Below are positions 1 to 5,425 of a stretch of DNA of 7,732 bases, one piece after another. How positions within the stretch are numbered: the stretch's first letter is position 1; every line of letters starts with the position of its first letter. This stretch comes from Mycobacterium sp. (lineage in GTDB: Bacteria; Actinomycetota; Actinomycetes; Mycobacteriales; Mycobacteriaceae). The translations under genes were made by a program, and so were the position numbers. Below the pieces are notes generated by a model. The model ran no database searches and was not told the origin of the DNA. It worked only from the letters and a program-made list of their open reading frames with translations. The stretch covers positions 1 through 7,732 of the forward strand of contig VERS01000082.1 of NCBI GenBank assembly GCA_018882545.1. The letters run 5' to 3'.

Positions 1-243
1 GCCCTGGCCCGGCTGGCCAGGCGGTCGGCATCCTCGGGCAGCGCGCTGGCCGACGCCGCGGCCGAATTGGCCGAGCAGGTCCGCCAGGTGGCCACCCAGC
101 GCGCCGCGGCCGCCGCGGAACGGGCCGGGGTCCTCATCGCCGGGCCGCTGGGCCTTTGTTTCCTGCCCGCGTTCGTCTGCCTGGGCATCGTGCCGGTTGT
201 GGCGGGCCTGGCCGGTGAAATCTTCGGTGCGGGGCTGCTGTGA
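1..243 (+). CDS. TadC-like type II secretion F-family membrane protein, C-terminal 80 residues (partial)
   Basis: The first base opens an in-frame reading frame that runs to TGA at 241-243; the start lies upstream of the window. The visible part begins with an amphipathic, Ala/Arg-rich helical stretch containing DAAAELAEQVRQVATQRAAA. A hydrophobic segment follows (about residues 44-75, with GPLGLCFLPAFVCLGIVPVV) and then a short GEIFGAGLL tail. A cytoplasmic helical bundle followed by a C-terminal membrane hairpin is typical of T2SSF/TadC proteins, the inner-membrane platform that works with the TadA ATPase in Flp pilus assembly. The pilin gene starts 51 bp downstream on the same strand, and the order TadC, pilin, TadE-like, TadE-like matches mycobacterial Rv3657c-Rv3654c as I remember it. 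The family call rests on that context plus the hydrophobic profile, because the conserved N-terminal half is not visible. Confidence 0.82.
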   Translation, partial: ALARLARRSASSGSALADAAAELAEQVRQVATQRAAAAAERAGVLIAGPLGLCFLPAFVCLGIVPVVAGLAGEIFGAGLL

Positions 244-294
244 GTTCCGACCCCCGACTGTCATCGCTCCATCGCAGAAGAGAAAGGGAAAGAG

Positions 295-498
295 TTGATC
301 CACAACATGATTCAGTTTCTACAGCAGCGGGCCGCCTACCTGGTCGCCGACGAGTCCGGCATGTCGACCGTCGAATACGCTATCGGCACGATCGCCGCAG
401 CGGCCTTCGGGGCGATCCTCTACAGCGTGGTGACCGGCGACTCGATCGTCGGCGCGCTGACCAACATCATCAACCGGGCGCTGTCCACCCGGGTCTGA
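295..498 (+). CDS. Flp/Tad-type small pilin (DUF4244-like, Rv3656c family)
   Basis: This 67-residue protein has the type IVb prepilin pattern. A short N-terminal leader ends in Gly22, followed by MSTVEY, which places Glu at +5 and Tyr at +6 of the predicted mature protein (G|xxxxEY). One hydrophobic helix follows (about residues 24-47, TVEYAIGTIAAAAFGAILY). The rest, GDSIVGALTNIINRALSTRV, is the short C-terminal tail usual for Flp pilins. It should be the major subunit of a thin surface pilus, inserted in the membrane and cut by a prepilin peptidase; no peptidase gene is in the window. I chose TTG at 295 because the purine-rich GAAAGGGAAAG (282-292) is at ribosome-binding distance, with GGG 6 nt away. 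ATG at 307 (63 residues) is the alternative but has no Shine-Dalgarno at proper distance. The leader stays short either way. Confidence 0.85.
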   Translation: MIHNMIQFLQQRAAYLVADESGMSTVEYAIGTIAAAAFGAILYSVVTGDSIVGALTNIINRALSTRV

Positions 499-818
499 AC
501 GATGCCGGGTTCGGCACCGTCGAGGCGGCGCTTGCCATCGCGAGCCTGGTGGTGGTGCTGGTCCTGTGCGCCGCGGGTGTCATGGCGGTCGTACTGCAGA
601 TGCGCTGTGTCGATGCCGCCCGGGAGGCAGCGAGGCTCGCCGCGCGCGGAGACCCGGGCGGCACTGCCTCCGCCGGTCGCTTGGCGCCGTCGGGCGCCGG
701 GCTGGAGCTGCGTCGCGACGGCGGCTATATCGTGGCCCGGGTCAGCAGCCGGTCGCCGATGCTGCCGGGAGTTGTCATCGTCGGGCAGGCCGTGGCGGCC
801 ATCGAGCCGGGCGGATGA
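495..818 (+). CDS. TadE-like pseudopilin (Rv3655c family), apparent CTG start
   Basis: The coding frame is clear from its pilin-like N-terminus, NDAGFGTVEAALA, followed by one hydrophobic helix (about residues 12-36) and a soluble, likely extracytoplasmic domain of about 70 residues ending IEPGG. Gly5 followed by FGTVE puts Glu at +5, as in the upstream pilin, so prepilin-peptidase processing is plausible. TadE proteins are minor pseudopilins of Tad systems. No ATG, GTG or TTG lies in frame between GTG 240 and the conserved N-terminus; using 240 would give an 85-residue Arg-rich extension without family character that reads through the whole pilin gene out of frame. The best start is CTG at 495, which overlaps the pilin stop as CTGA, the usual translational-coupling geometry. 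The M. tuberculosis homologue Rv3655c has been reported, with Rv3654c, to affect macrophage apoptosis; that is literature memory and not visible here. Confidence 0.75.
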   Translation: MNDAGFGTVEAALAIASLVVVLVLCAAGVMAVVLQMRCVDAAREAARLAARGDPGGTASAGRLAPSGAGLELRRDGGYIVARVSSRSPMLPGVVIVGQAVAAIEPGG

Positions 819-1185
819 CGATCGCGGCGCGGCAACGGTTTTCGCGGCCCTGCTGGTGGCAGCTCTGCTGACGGTCACTGCGGGCGGCATCGCGGTCGCC
901 GCGGTCGCGTTGGCCCGCCACCGTGCGCAGGCCGCCGCCGACCTGGCGGCGCTGGCGGCCGCGTCCAGGCTGCCGGCCGGAGCGTCGTCGGCCTGCGGCC
1001 AAGCCCGAACCGTCGCGGCCGCGATGCGGGTGAGTCTGCGGGGTTGTGAGGTTATCGGCCTTGACGTCACGGTGACCGTCTCGGCCTCAACCGGCCTGCG
1101 GGCGGGTGCCGAAGCCTCCGCGGTGGCCCGGGCTGGTCCGGCATCGCCGCGGTCAGGGGCCCGCGGCCGTCAGGGACCCGGCTGA
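772..1185 (+). CDS. Helicase/secretion-neighbourhood TadE-like protein (Rv3654c family)
   Basis: The frame is recognised by DDDRGAATVFAALLVAALL, a TadE-like N-terminus leading into one hydrophobic helix (about residues 22-48). Next comes HRAQAAADLAALAAA (50-64), the hallmark of small Tad-locus membrane proteins, then a soluble part with two cysteines (75 and 92) that could form an extracytoplasmic disulfide. The tail is Arg/Gly/Pro-rich. It matches the actinobacterial family named for its position beside a DEAH helicase and a secretion ATPase (TIGR03816 as I recall), and such a helicase is indeed nearby. The position equivalent to pilin Glu+5 is Phe, so it may not be assembled like a pilin. 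The start is uncertain: TTG 772 is the nearest usable codon upstream of the conserved part and overlaps the previous gene by 47 bp. GTG 856 would cut away half of the conserved N-terminus. The 3' end overlaps the convergent sensor gene by 16 bp. Confidence 0.72.
   Translation: MSSSGRPWRPSSRADDDRGAATVFAALLVAALLTVTAGGIAVAAVALARHRAQAAADLAALAAASRLPAGASSACGQARTVAAAMRVSLRGCEVIGLDVTVTVSASTGLRAGAEASAVARAGPASPRSGARGRQGPG
1146..1167. terminator. GC-rich hairpin at the convergent 3' ends (possible bidirectional terminator)
   Basis: GCCGCGG (1146-1152) and CCGCGGC (1161-1167) form a perfect 7-bp stem with an 8-nt loop. It lies in the last codons of the TadE-like gene and begins 2 nt past the stop codon of the convergent minus-strand sensor gene. 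A hairpin at the junction of two convergent genes suits termination in both directions. Neither side has a U-tract, so it would be the tail-less type often proposed in mycobacteria. In such GC-rich DNA a 7-bp stem can also occur by chance. Confidence 0.4.
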
Positions 1186-2189
1186 TCGAGGCCGGCGTCG
1201 ACAAGTTCGACCTCGGTGGGCTGCCGAAGGGTGACCAGCCCGCCGTACACACCGTCGTCCAACTCCACCTTGCTGACCGTGACGTGCAGCGGAACCCAGC
1301 CGCCGTCGTTTGCGGGTACCCGCAGCACCCCGCGGGTGCTGCCGGTCTCCAGTTCGGCGGCCATCCGCTCCGAGAAGTGTTCGCGGTCGTCCGGGTGGAT
1401 TCCCGCCCGACTGCGCCAGTTGAAATAGGGACACGGGTCGTCGATCCACTTCAGCAGCGTCCAGGTGTTCAGGTCGACCATCAGCCGGTAGACCCCCGGT
1501 TGGGCCAGGCCCTCGATGATGCGGTGGGCCAGTTGCTCGGGCGGCCGGGCTGACTCTTGGACCTCTTCAACGAGGTTCATCGCCCGGGCGATCAGATGCT
1601 GGGAGCCGTCCTGCATGGTCTCCATGGCCGTGCGGGCGTTGAATCCCACCCGGCGGAAGTTTCCCTGCTTGTCGGTGAACTCCCAACTTGAGCAGTACGT
1701 CCGATCCGGTGCGGCGTCGATGGCCAGGGCGAGCACTTTGGCCTCGTCCGGATTGAGGCTCCGGCTGGGAATGTCCTCGACGAAGGCCCTACCGGTGATC
1801 GCCTCGGCGGACGGGTCCATGCCGGCGTTGACCAGGTACTCCACGGTGCCGTTGGCCTCGCCGGTGGTGAAGTCCCACACCAGTGGGCCGGGCACCGGCC
1901 GCTCGGGGGGCTCTTGGTCCTTGGGGCCGCACCAGACGTGTACCGCGTGGAGGCGACCGTCGGACATCTGCACAGGCTCGGTCCGGATCACCCGCTTGTT
2001 TTTCGGAGTGATGCTCGCCAACGCGTTTCCCGTCGTCACCGTCTCGGTGATCGCGGTCTGGATCGCGGCCAGACTCGGGTTGCGCCGCAGGAACACCGCC
2101 AGTGGGACGAAGTTCTTCATCGTCCGGCCCTGGGCCACCACGACCGGTTGGTCGCCGAGTGTCTCCACCAGCAGCCAATCCTGGGTCAT
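1170..2189 (-). CDS. Triple sensor-domain (GAF-like + tandem PAS) protein, Rv3651 family
   Basis: This 339-residue cytoplasmic-type protein has no signal peptide or membrane segment. It begins MTQDWLLVETLGD and, from memory of M. tuberculosis Rv3651 (described structurally as a triple sensor-domain protein), divides into an N-terminal sensor-like domain (about 1-98), a Pro-rich linker (KDQEPPERPVPGP), a first PAS-like domain (about 102-205) and a second PAS domain (about 225-325). The last contains IHPDDREHF (264-272), the typical PAS/PAC motif, and ends in a beta-hairpin, WVPLHVTVSKVELDDGVYGG. No kinase, cyclase or HTH output domain is attached, so it would signal through a partner or bind a ligand directly. 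The frame stays open upstream to 2360, but the conserved start MTQDW at 2189 is preceded by a promoter -10 element at leaderless spacing and no Shine-Dalgarno. Ligand and partner are unknown. Confidence 0.85.
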   Translation of the reverse strand: MTQDWLLVETLGDQPVVVAQGRTMKNFVPLAVFLRRNPSLAAIQTAITETVTTGNALASITPKNKRVIRTEPVQMSDGRLHAVHVWCGPKDQEPPERPVPGPLVWDFTTGEANGTVEYLVNAGMDPSAEAITGRAFVEDIPSRSLNPDEAKVLALAIDAAPDRTYCSSWEFTDKQGNFRRVGFNARTAMETMQDGSQHLIARAMNLVEEVQESARPPEQLAHRIIEGLAQPGVYRLMVDLNTWTLLKWIDDPCPYFNWRSRAGIHPDDREHFSERMAAELETGSTRGVLRVPANDGGWVPLHVTVSKVELDDGVYGGLVTLRQPTEVELVDAGLDQPGP

Positions 2190-2195
2190 GGGGCC

Positions 2196-2201
2196 AGCGT
2201 A
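2196..2201 (-). promoter_or_regulatory. -10 element of a leaderless promoter for the triple-sensor gene
   Basis: On the minus strand TACGCT fits the mycobacterial TANNNT -10 consensus and ends exactly 6 nt before the ATG at 2189. Transcription would therefore begin at the A of the start codon. No Shine-Dalgarno is present between the element and the ATG, and no good -35 is visible, which is common for such promoters. Confidence 0.6.
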
Positions 2202-2250
2202 GCGGCGCACAGGAGGCCGGCAGTCGCCCGGTTCAGGGAATCTGCAGGTA

Positions 2251-2298
2251 AATCGGTTTCCTGCGGACCTTCCCCCCGGGACCGGGGGCCGACCGATT
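2251..2298. repeat. Nested inverted repeat in the gap
   Basis: AATCGGT (2251-2257) pairs perfectly with ACCGATT (2292-2298). Inside it, CCCCC (2272-2276) pairs with GGGGG (2284-2288) around a 7-nt loop. The result is a bulged two-tier stem-loop of 48 nt. It lies 60-110 bp upstream of the sensor start codon and 220 bp past the helicase stop. It could act as an operator-like site or as a distal RNA 3' structure; neither strand shows a U-tract after it. Confidence 0.4.
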
Positions 2299-2466
2299 GC
2301 CACCCGGGACAGCCGCAGCGTATCTTCAGCTACATCCGGTTTCGGATCGCGGAACGTCACGTGTAGTCCGGGCGCACTCCGCCACCGAACGTCCCCGGCC
2401 GAGGCTTATGAAGCGGGGCGTCGAAACGGAATCGCGGGTATGTCGCTTCGCCGGGCACGCGACTGT

Positions 2467-2509
2467 CGACCGTTTTCGAGGGGTCGGTCGGCGGTCGCGA
2501 CGTCCGCCG
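2467..2509 (-). terminator. Possible 3' hairpins of the helicase transcript
   Basis: Starting 10 nt beyond the helicase stop on the minus strand there is a stem of CGGCGG (2489-2494) with CCGCCG (2504-2509) around a 9-nt loop. A second stem of CGACCG (2467-2472) with CGGTCG (2485-2490) shares two bases with the first. No U-tract follows. The location suits termination or 3'-end protection, but the support is only positional. Confidence 0.35.
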
Positions 2510-2519
2510 GAAGGAGACG

Positions 2520-4826
2520 TCAGCCGGCGAGACCGGCGAGGACGACCTGTAGCACCCGCACAGCCCCCCGTTTGTCCAGCGGGTCGTTGCCGTTCCCGCA
2601 CTTCGGGGACTGGACGCAGGAGGGGCAGCCGTGCGGGCACTCGCAGGCCTCGATCGCCGCCAGGGTCGCGCGCAGCCACGTGCCGGCCAGTCGGTAGCCG
2701 CGTTCGGCGAAGCCGGCACCACCGGGGTGGCCGTCGTAGACGAACACCGTCGGCAGGCCCTCCTCGCCGACAGCGGTGGACAGTCCGCCGATGTCCCCGC
2801 GGTCACAGCTGGCCACCAACGGCAGCAAACCGATCGCGGCGTGTTCGGCGGCGTGTAGTGAACCGGGGATGTCTGGCAACTCAACTCCGTTGTGGCGCAA
2901 CGCTTCAGGTGTGACGGTGTACATCACGGCGGTGGTCGGCAAAACCCGCTCCGGGCTGTCCAGTTCGATGAAGTCGATCACCTCCCCCGATAGGCCGCGG
3001 CGCAGAAAGCCGACCACCCGGTGGGTGACCGACACCGGGACCAGGCCCAGCGTCACCGGGCCGTGGTCGCTGCGCTCACCGGCGCCGGTGACGGTGATGT
3101 CGGTGATCTCCCTGGCGAATGTCGAATACCCGGGATCCTCGGCGTGGACGAAGGCGACGCCGTCGTGCAGCGACTCGACCACATAGGTCTCGCCCTGGTG
3201 CAGATACACCGCCCCCGGATGTACGGTCGCCGGTGCCCGGCCGGCCTCGGTGGTGCCCAGTAGCCGCCCAGTGCCGGATTCCACAATGGCGACCTGCCCG
3301 CCCGCGCCGCCGCGGATGTCGACCTGGTGGTGCGGTTCGAGACCGGGGGCGGGGAAGTACAGCCCCCCGCGCACCCGCAGCAGACCGTCCTCGACCAGGG
3401 TCCGGGCCACCGGCGCGGCGTCCCAGCGGTCCAGTTCGGCTTGCGTCAGCGGGACCTCCGTCGCCGCGCACAGCAGCTGCGGACCCATCACGTAGGGGTT
3501 CGTCGGGTCGGTCACCACGCGTTCGACCGGTTTGCCCAGCAGGGCATCCGGGTGGTGCACCAGGTAGGTGTCCAGCGGGTCGTCCCGGGCGACCAGGACC
3601 ACCAGCGCGCCCTGCCCGCGCCGGCCGCAGCGGCCGGCTTGCTGCCAGAACGAGGCCACGGTTCCCGGGAAACCCGCCAGCACCACCGCATCCAGTCCCG
3701 AGATGTCGATGCCCAGCTCCAGGGCGTTGGTGGCGGCCAGGCCGCGCAGTTCCCCGTCGGCCAGCGCCCGCTCCAGCCCCCGGCGGTCCTCGGCCAGATA
3801 GCCCGCCCGGTAGGACGCCACGGTGTCCTGCAACGCCGGGGCGATCTCGCCCAGGCGCGCCCGGGTTCCCAGAGCCGTCAACTCCGCACCGCGCCGGGAT
3901 CGCACGAAGGTCAGCGTCCGCGCCCCCTCGGCCACCAGATCGGCCATCATCCGGGCCGCATCGGCCCCCGCCGACCGGCGCACCGGTGCACCGTGCTCAC
4001 CCCGCAGGTCGTAACGCAACTGCGGCTCCCACAGGGCGATCGTGCGGGCGCCCTGCGGGGATCCGTCCCCGGTCACCTCCGCCACGGGCCGGCCGATCAG
4101 TGCGGCGGCGGTCTCGCCCGGAGCCGCGGTGGTGGCGCTGGCCAGGATCACCGTCGGCGGCGTCGACCCGGCTTCGCCGTAGCGCTCACACAGCCGCATC
4201 AGCCGCCGCAGCACCATCGCCACGTTGGAGCCGAAGATGCCGCGATAGTAGTGGCATTCGTCCAGCACGATGTAGCGCAAACCGCGCAGGAAGACCGCCC
4301 ACCGGCCGTGGTTGCGCAGCATCGACAGATGCACCATGTCCGGGTTGGAGAACAGCCAGCGGGACCGCTCGCGGGCGAACCGGCGCACCTCGGCCGCGGT
4401 GTCGCCGTCATAGGGGGTCGGGGCGACCTCGTGCAGACCCGGGACCGCGGCGGTCAGGGCATTGGCGGTCCGCAACTGGTCGTGGCCCAGTGCCTTGGTG
4501 GGCGAGAGGTACAGAGCCCGGGCCCGGGGCCCGCGCAGCAGGGCGTCCATGATCGGCATCTGGAACGCCAGCGACTTTCCCGAGGCGGTCCCCGTGCTGA
4601 TGACGACGTCGCGGCCGGCGCGGGCCAGATCCGCGGCCTCCACCTGGTGCGACCAGGGGGCGGATATCTGGTGGGCCTGCAGGCCGCACACCACATCGGG
4701 ATGCAGCCAGACCGGCCAGCCAGCAAACCGGGCCTCCCGAGCGGGGATGTCGGCGACGTGCAGCAATGACGCCGGCCGATCCGGCCCGCACACCGCGGTC
4801 AGCAGTTCACTGCCGAAACTGACCAT
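2520..4826 (-). CDS. DEAH/DECH-box SF2 DNA helicase with C-terminal tetracysteine module (MrfA/YprA-Hrq1-SftH type)
   Basis: Numbered from ATG 4826 (768 residues), the SF2 motifs run in order: HQ ahead of motif I, Walker A TGTASGKS (78-85), SPTKALGHDQL (motif Ia), DECH (189-192), SAT (230-232), motif V ATNALELGIDISGLD (365-379) and motif VI QQAGRCGRRG (395-404). The C-terminal DUF1998-like part has YDGHPGGAGFAERG (from 697) and a cysteine cluster (728, 730, 734, 737, 743), four of which are expected to bind zinc. This layout matches B. subtilis MrfA, fungal Hrq1 and the mycobacterial helicase SftH: ATP-dependent 3'-to-5' DNA translocases linked to repair of crosslink-type damage. It is also the actinobacterial 'helicase/secretion neighbourhood' DEAH helicase (TIGR03817 as I recall, Rv3649), and TadE-like partners of that neighbourhood lie nearby. 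ATG 4826 has GAGG 10 nt upstream. ATG 4835 (771 residues) has it only 1 nt away and is less likely. Confidence 0.92.
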   Translation of the reverse strand: MVSFGSELLTAVCGPDRPASLLHVADIPAREARFAGWPVWLHPDVVCGLQAHQISAPWSHQVEAADLARAGRDVVISTGTASGKSLAFQMPIMDALLRGPRARALYLSPTKALGHDQLRTANALTAAVPGLHEVAPTPYDGDTAAEVRRFARERSRWLFSNPDMVHLSMLRNHGRWAVFLRGLRYIVLDECHYYRGIFGSNVAMVLRRLMRLCERYGEAGSTPPTVILASATTAAPGETAAALIGRPVAEVTGDGSPQGARTIALWEPQLRYDLRGEHGAPVRRSAGADAARMMADLVAEGARTLTFVRSRRGAELTALGTRARLGEIAPALQDTVASYRAGYLAEDRRGLERALADGELRGLAATNALELGIDISGLDAVVLAGFPGTVASFWQQAGRCGRRGQGALVVLVARDDPLDTYLVHHPDALLGKPVERVVTDPTNPYVMGPQLLCAATEVPLTQAELDRWDAAPVARTLVEDGLLRVRGGLYFPAPGLEPHHQVDIRGGAGGQVAIVESGTGRLLGTTEAGRAPATVHPGAVYLHQGETYVVESLHDGVAFVHAEDPGYSTFAREITDITVTGAGERSDHGPVTLGLVPVSVTHRVVGFLRRGLSGEVIDFIELDSPERVLPTTAVMYTVTPEALRHNGVELPDIPGSLHAAEHAAIGLLPLVASCDRGDIGGLSTAVGEEGLPTVFVYDGHPGGAGFAERGYRLAGTWLRATLAAIEACECPHGCPSCVQSPKCGNGNDPLDKRGAVRVLQVVLAGLAG

Positions 4827-4894
4827 GGCCCGCATGCCTCATGTTCGTCTGAAATTCATCGACTGCTAACAGCTGAATTGTGGCGGATGCTGTC

Positions 4895-4922
4895 TTTACC
4901 GCGCCGGACGTGGTTGGATATA
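4895..4922 (+). promoter_or_regulatory. Candidate SigA-type promoter for cspA
   Basis: TTTACC (4895-4900) and GATATA (4917-4922) are separated by 16 bp and give partial matches to the -35 and -10 consensus. It is the most AT-rich promoter-like pair in the gap. Transcription would begin near 4929, leaving a leader of about 150 nt before the cspA ATG, a length typical of cold-shock genes. The exact hexamers are uncertain. Confidence 0.4.
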
Positions 4923-4929
4923 GGCGGTC

Positions 4930-5079
4930 GCAGCTTCTGTGTTCGTGTCTCCACATCGCAGGATCGACGTTGCGGTCGCGGTTCCTGCGAGGGCGGTAGC
5001 CCAGAAGGTATGGCGGTCTCAACCGGCCCGGTCTATTTGAACATCGGTAGACCGCTCCCGGAAAGAAGTAAGGAAAGAA
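4930..5079 (+). promoter_or_regulatory. Structured 5' leader of cspA with switch-like pairing, and its RBS
   Basis: Stem A is TCGCAGGA (4956-4963) with TCCTGCGA (4983-4990), a perfect 8-bp stem that encloses an inner stem CGAC (4965-4968) with GTCG (4975-4978). Downstream, the element TAGACCGC (5048-5055) has two partners. It can pair over 7 bp with GCGGTCT (5013-5019), which encloses a small hairpin ACCG/CGGT at 5022-5032. Or it can pair over 7 bp with CGGTCTA (5029-5035) around a 12-nt loop. The two pairings exclude each other and end 15 nt before the ribosome-binding site AAGGAAAG (5070-5077), which sits just upstream of ATG 5080. A temperature-responsive leader would fit a cold-shock gene, but the regulatory role is inference from pairing alone. 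DNA operator function is an alternative. Confidence 0.5.
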
Positions 5080-5283
5080 ATGCCACAGGGAACTGTGAAG
5101 TGGTTCAACGCGGAGAAGGGCTTCGGCTTTATCGCCCCGGAGGACGGCTCCGCTGACGTATTCGTCCACTACACGGAGATTCAGGGGTCGGGTTTCCGCA
5201 CCCTCGAAGAGAACCAGCGGGTCGAGTTCGAGGTGGGTCAGAGCCCCAAGGGCCCGCAGGCCACCGGCGTTCGCGCCGTCTGA
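5080..5283 (+). CDS. cspA: Cold-shock protein CspA
   Basis: This 67-residue protein is a single cold-shock domain of normal family length. It starts [18 protein letters not shown], with the RNP1 motif KGFGFI (13-18), then RNP2 VFVHY (27-31), and ends with the usual strand QATGVRAV. The aromatic residues of the nucleic-acid face (Trp8, Phe15, Phe17, Phe28, His30) are all present. CSPs bind single-stranded RNA and DNA and act as RNA chaperones in cold adaptation or general growth. The ATG has a strong Shine-Dalgarno, AAGGAAAG, with GG 6 nt upstream. The gene diverges from the helicase, has a long structured leader and ends in a strong intrinsic terminator, so it is most likely a monocistronic unit. 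It corresponds to M. tuberculosis Rv3648c. Confidence 0.97.
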   Translation: MPQGTVKWFNAEKGFGFIAPEDGSADVFVHYTEIQGSGFRTLEENQRVEFEVGQSPKGPQATGVRAV

Positions 5284-5301
5284 CCGACGACAGGCCACAT
5301 C

Positions 5302-5347
5302 GCACCCCCGCGAGCCCCCCACGGGCATCGCGGGGGTGCTTTGGTTT
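5302..5347 (+). terminator. Intrinsic terminator of cspA
   Basis: GCACCCCCGCGA (5302-5313) and TCGCGGGGGTGC (5328-5339) form a perfect 12-bp GC-rich stem with a 14-nt loop. The T-rich stretch TTTGGTTT (5340-5347) follows directly. It begins 19 bp past the cspA stop and is the clearest terminator in the window. It should isolate cspA from the downstream genes. Confidence 0.92.
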
Positions 5348-5413
5348 CCGGGCGTGCCCGCCGGGGAGGCGCCGCTACGGTCCGGCCACGCGACGCCTGA
5401 CGAGGGCCTGCCT

Positions 5414-5419
5414 TACTGT
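5414..5419 (+). promoter_or_regulatory. -10 element of a leaderless promoter for the WhiA-like gene
   Basis: TACTGT fits TANNNT and ends exactly 6 nt before GTG 5426, so the transcript would begin at the start codon itself. The spacer CGACGT has no Shine-Dalgarno. The cspA terminator about 70 bp upstream means the gene needs its own promoter. A -35 element is not obvious. Confidence 0.6.
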
Positions 5420-5425
5420 CGACGT

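Larger units (their letters stand above)
2190..2519. other. 330-bp intergenic gap without a convincing gene
   Basis: This gap separates two minus-strand genes. The open frames crossing it give Arg/Pro-rich products with no recognisable family features, and their codon pattern is unlike the neighbours. I looked for a PE-type N-terminus, since M. tuberculosis carries PE33 here, and saw none. The gap holds the leaderless -10 element of the sensor gene at its left end, a nested stem-loop at 2251-2298, and overlapping hairpins just past the helicase stop at 2467-2509. Confidence 0.6.

Noticed and set aside
240..494. N-terminal extension of the TadE-like frame back to GTG 240
   Set aside because: It would read through the pilin gene out of frame and yields an Arg-rich stretch without pilin character; the family N-terminus begins at about 495.
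502..771. Extension of the Rv3654c-like frame back to ATG 502
   Set aside because: The product of this part is low-complexity Arg/Trp/Cys-rich and lies out of frame over the TadE-like gene, whose own frame shows clear family features.
815..871. ATG 815 overlapping the TadE-like stop as ATGA
   Set aside because: It looks like a coupled start, but its frame ends after 18 codons and does not read the conserved AATVFAALL segment.
2190..2360. Longer start of the triple-sensor gene at 2360
   Set aside because: The extra 57 residues are Arg/Pro-rich without conservation signs, and the -10 element with leaderless spacing supports ATG 2189.
2297..2914. Plus- and minus-strand frames across the gap and the helicase 3' end
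   Set aside because: Highly Arg-rich translations with no family features, overlapping the conserved zinc-module coding region of the helicase.
3119..4769. Two long plus-strand open frames (about 480 residues each) opposite the helicase gene
   Set aside because: Both products are Arg/Pro- or Gln/Gly/His-rich with no domain signature. They are the antisense shadow of a well-supported helicase in GC-rich DNA.
5336..5425. Upstream extension of the WhiA-like gene to 5336
   Set aside because: It would start inside the cspA terminator stem; the GTG 5426 start gives the length I recall for the family and has proper promoter spacing.
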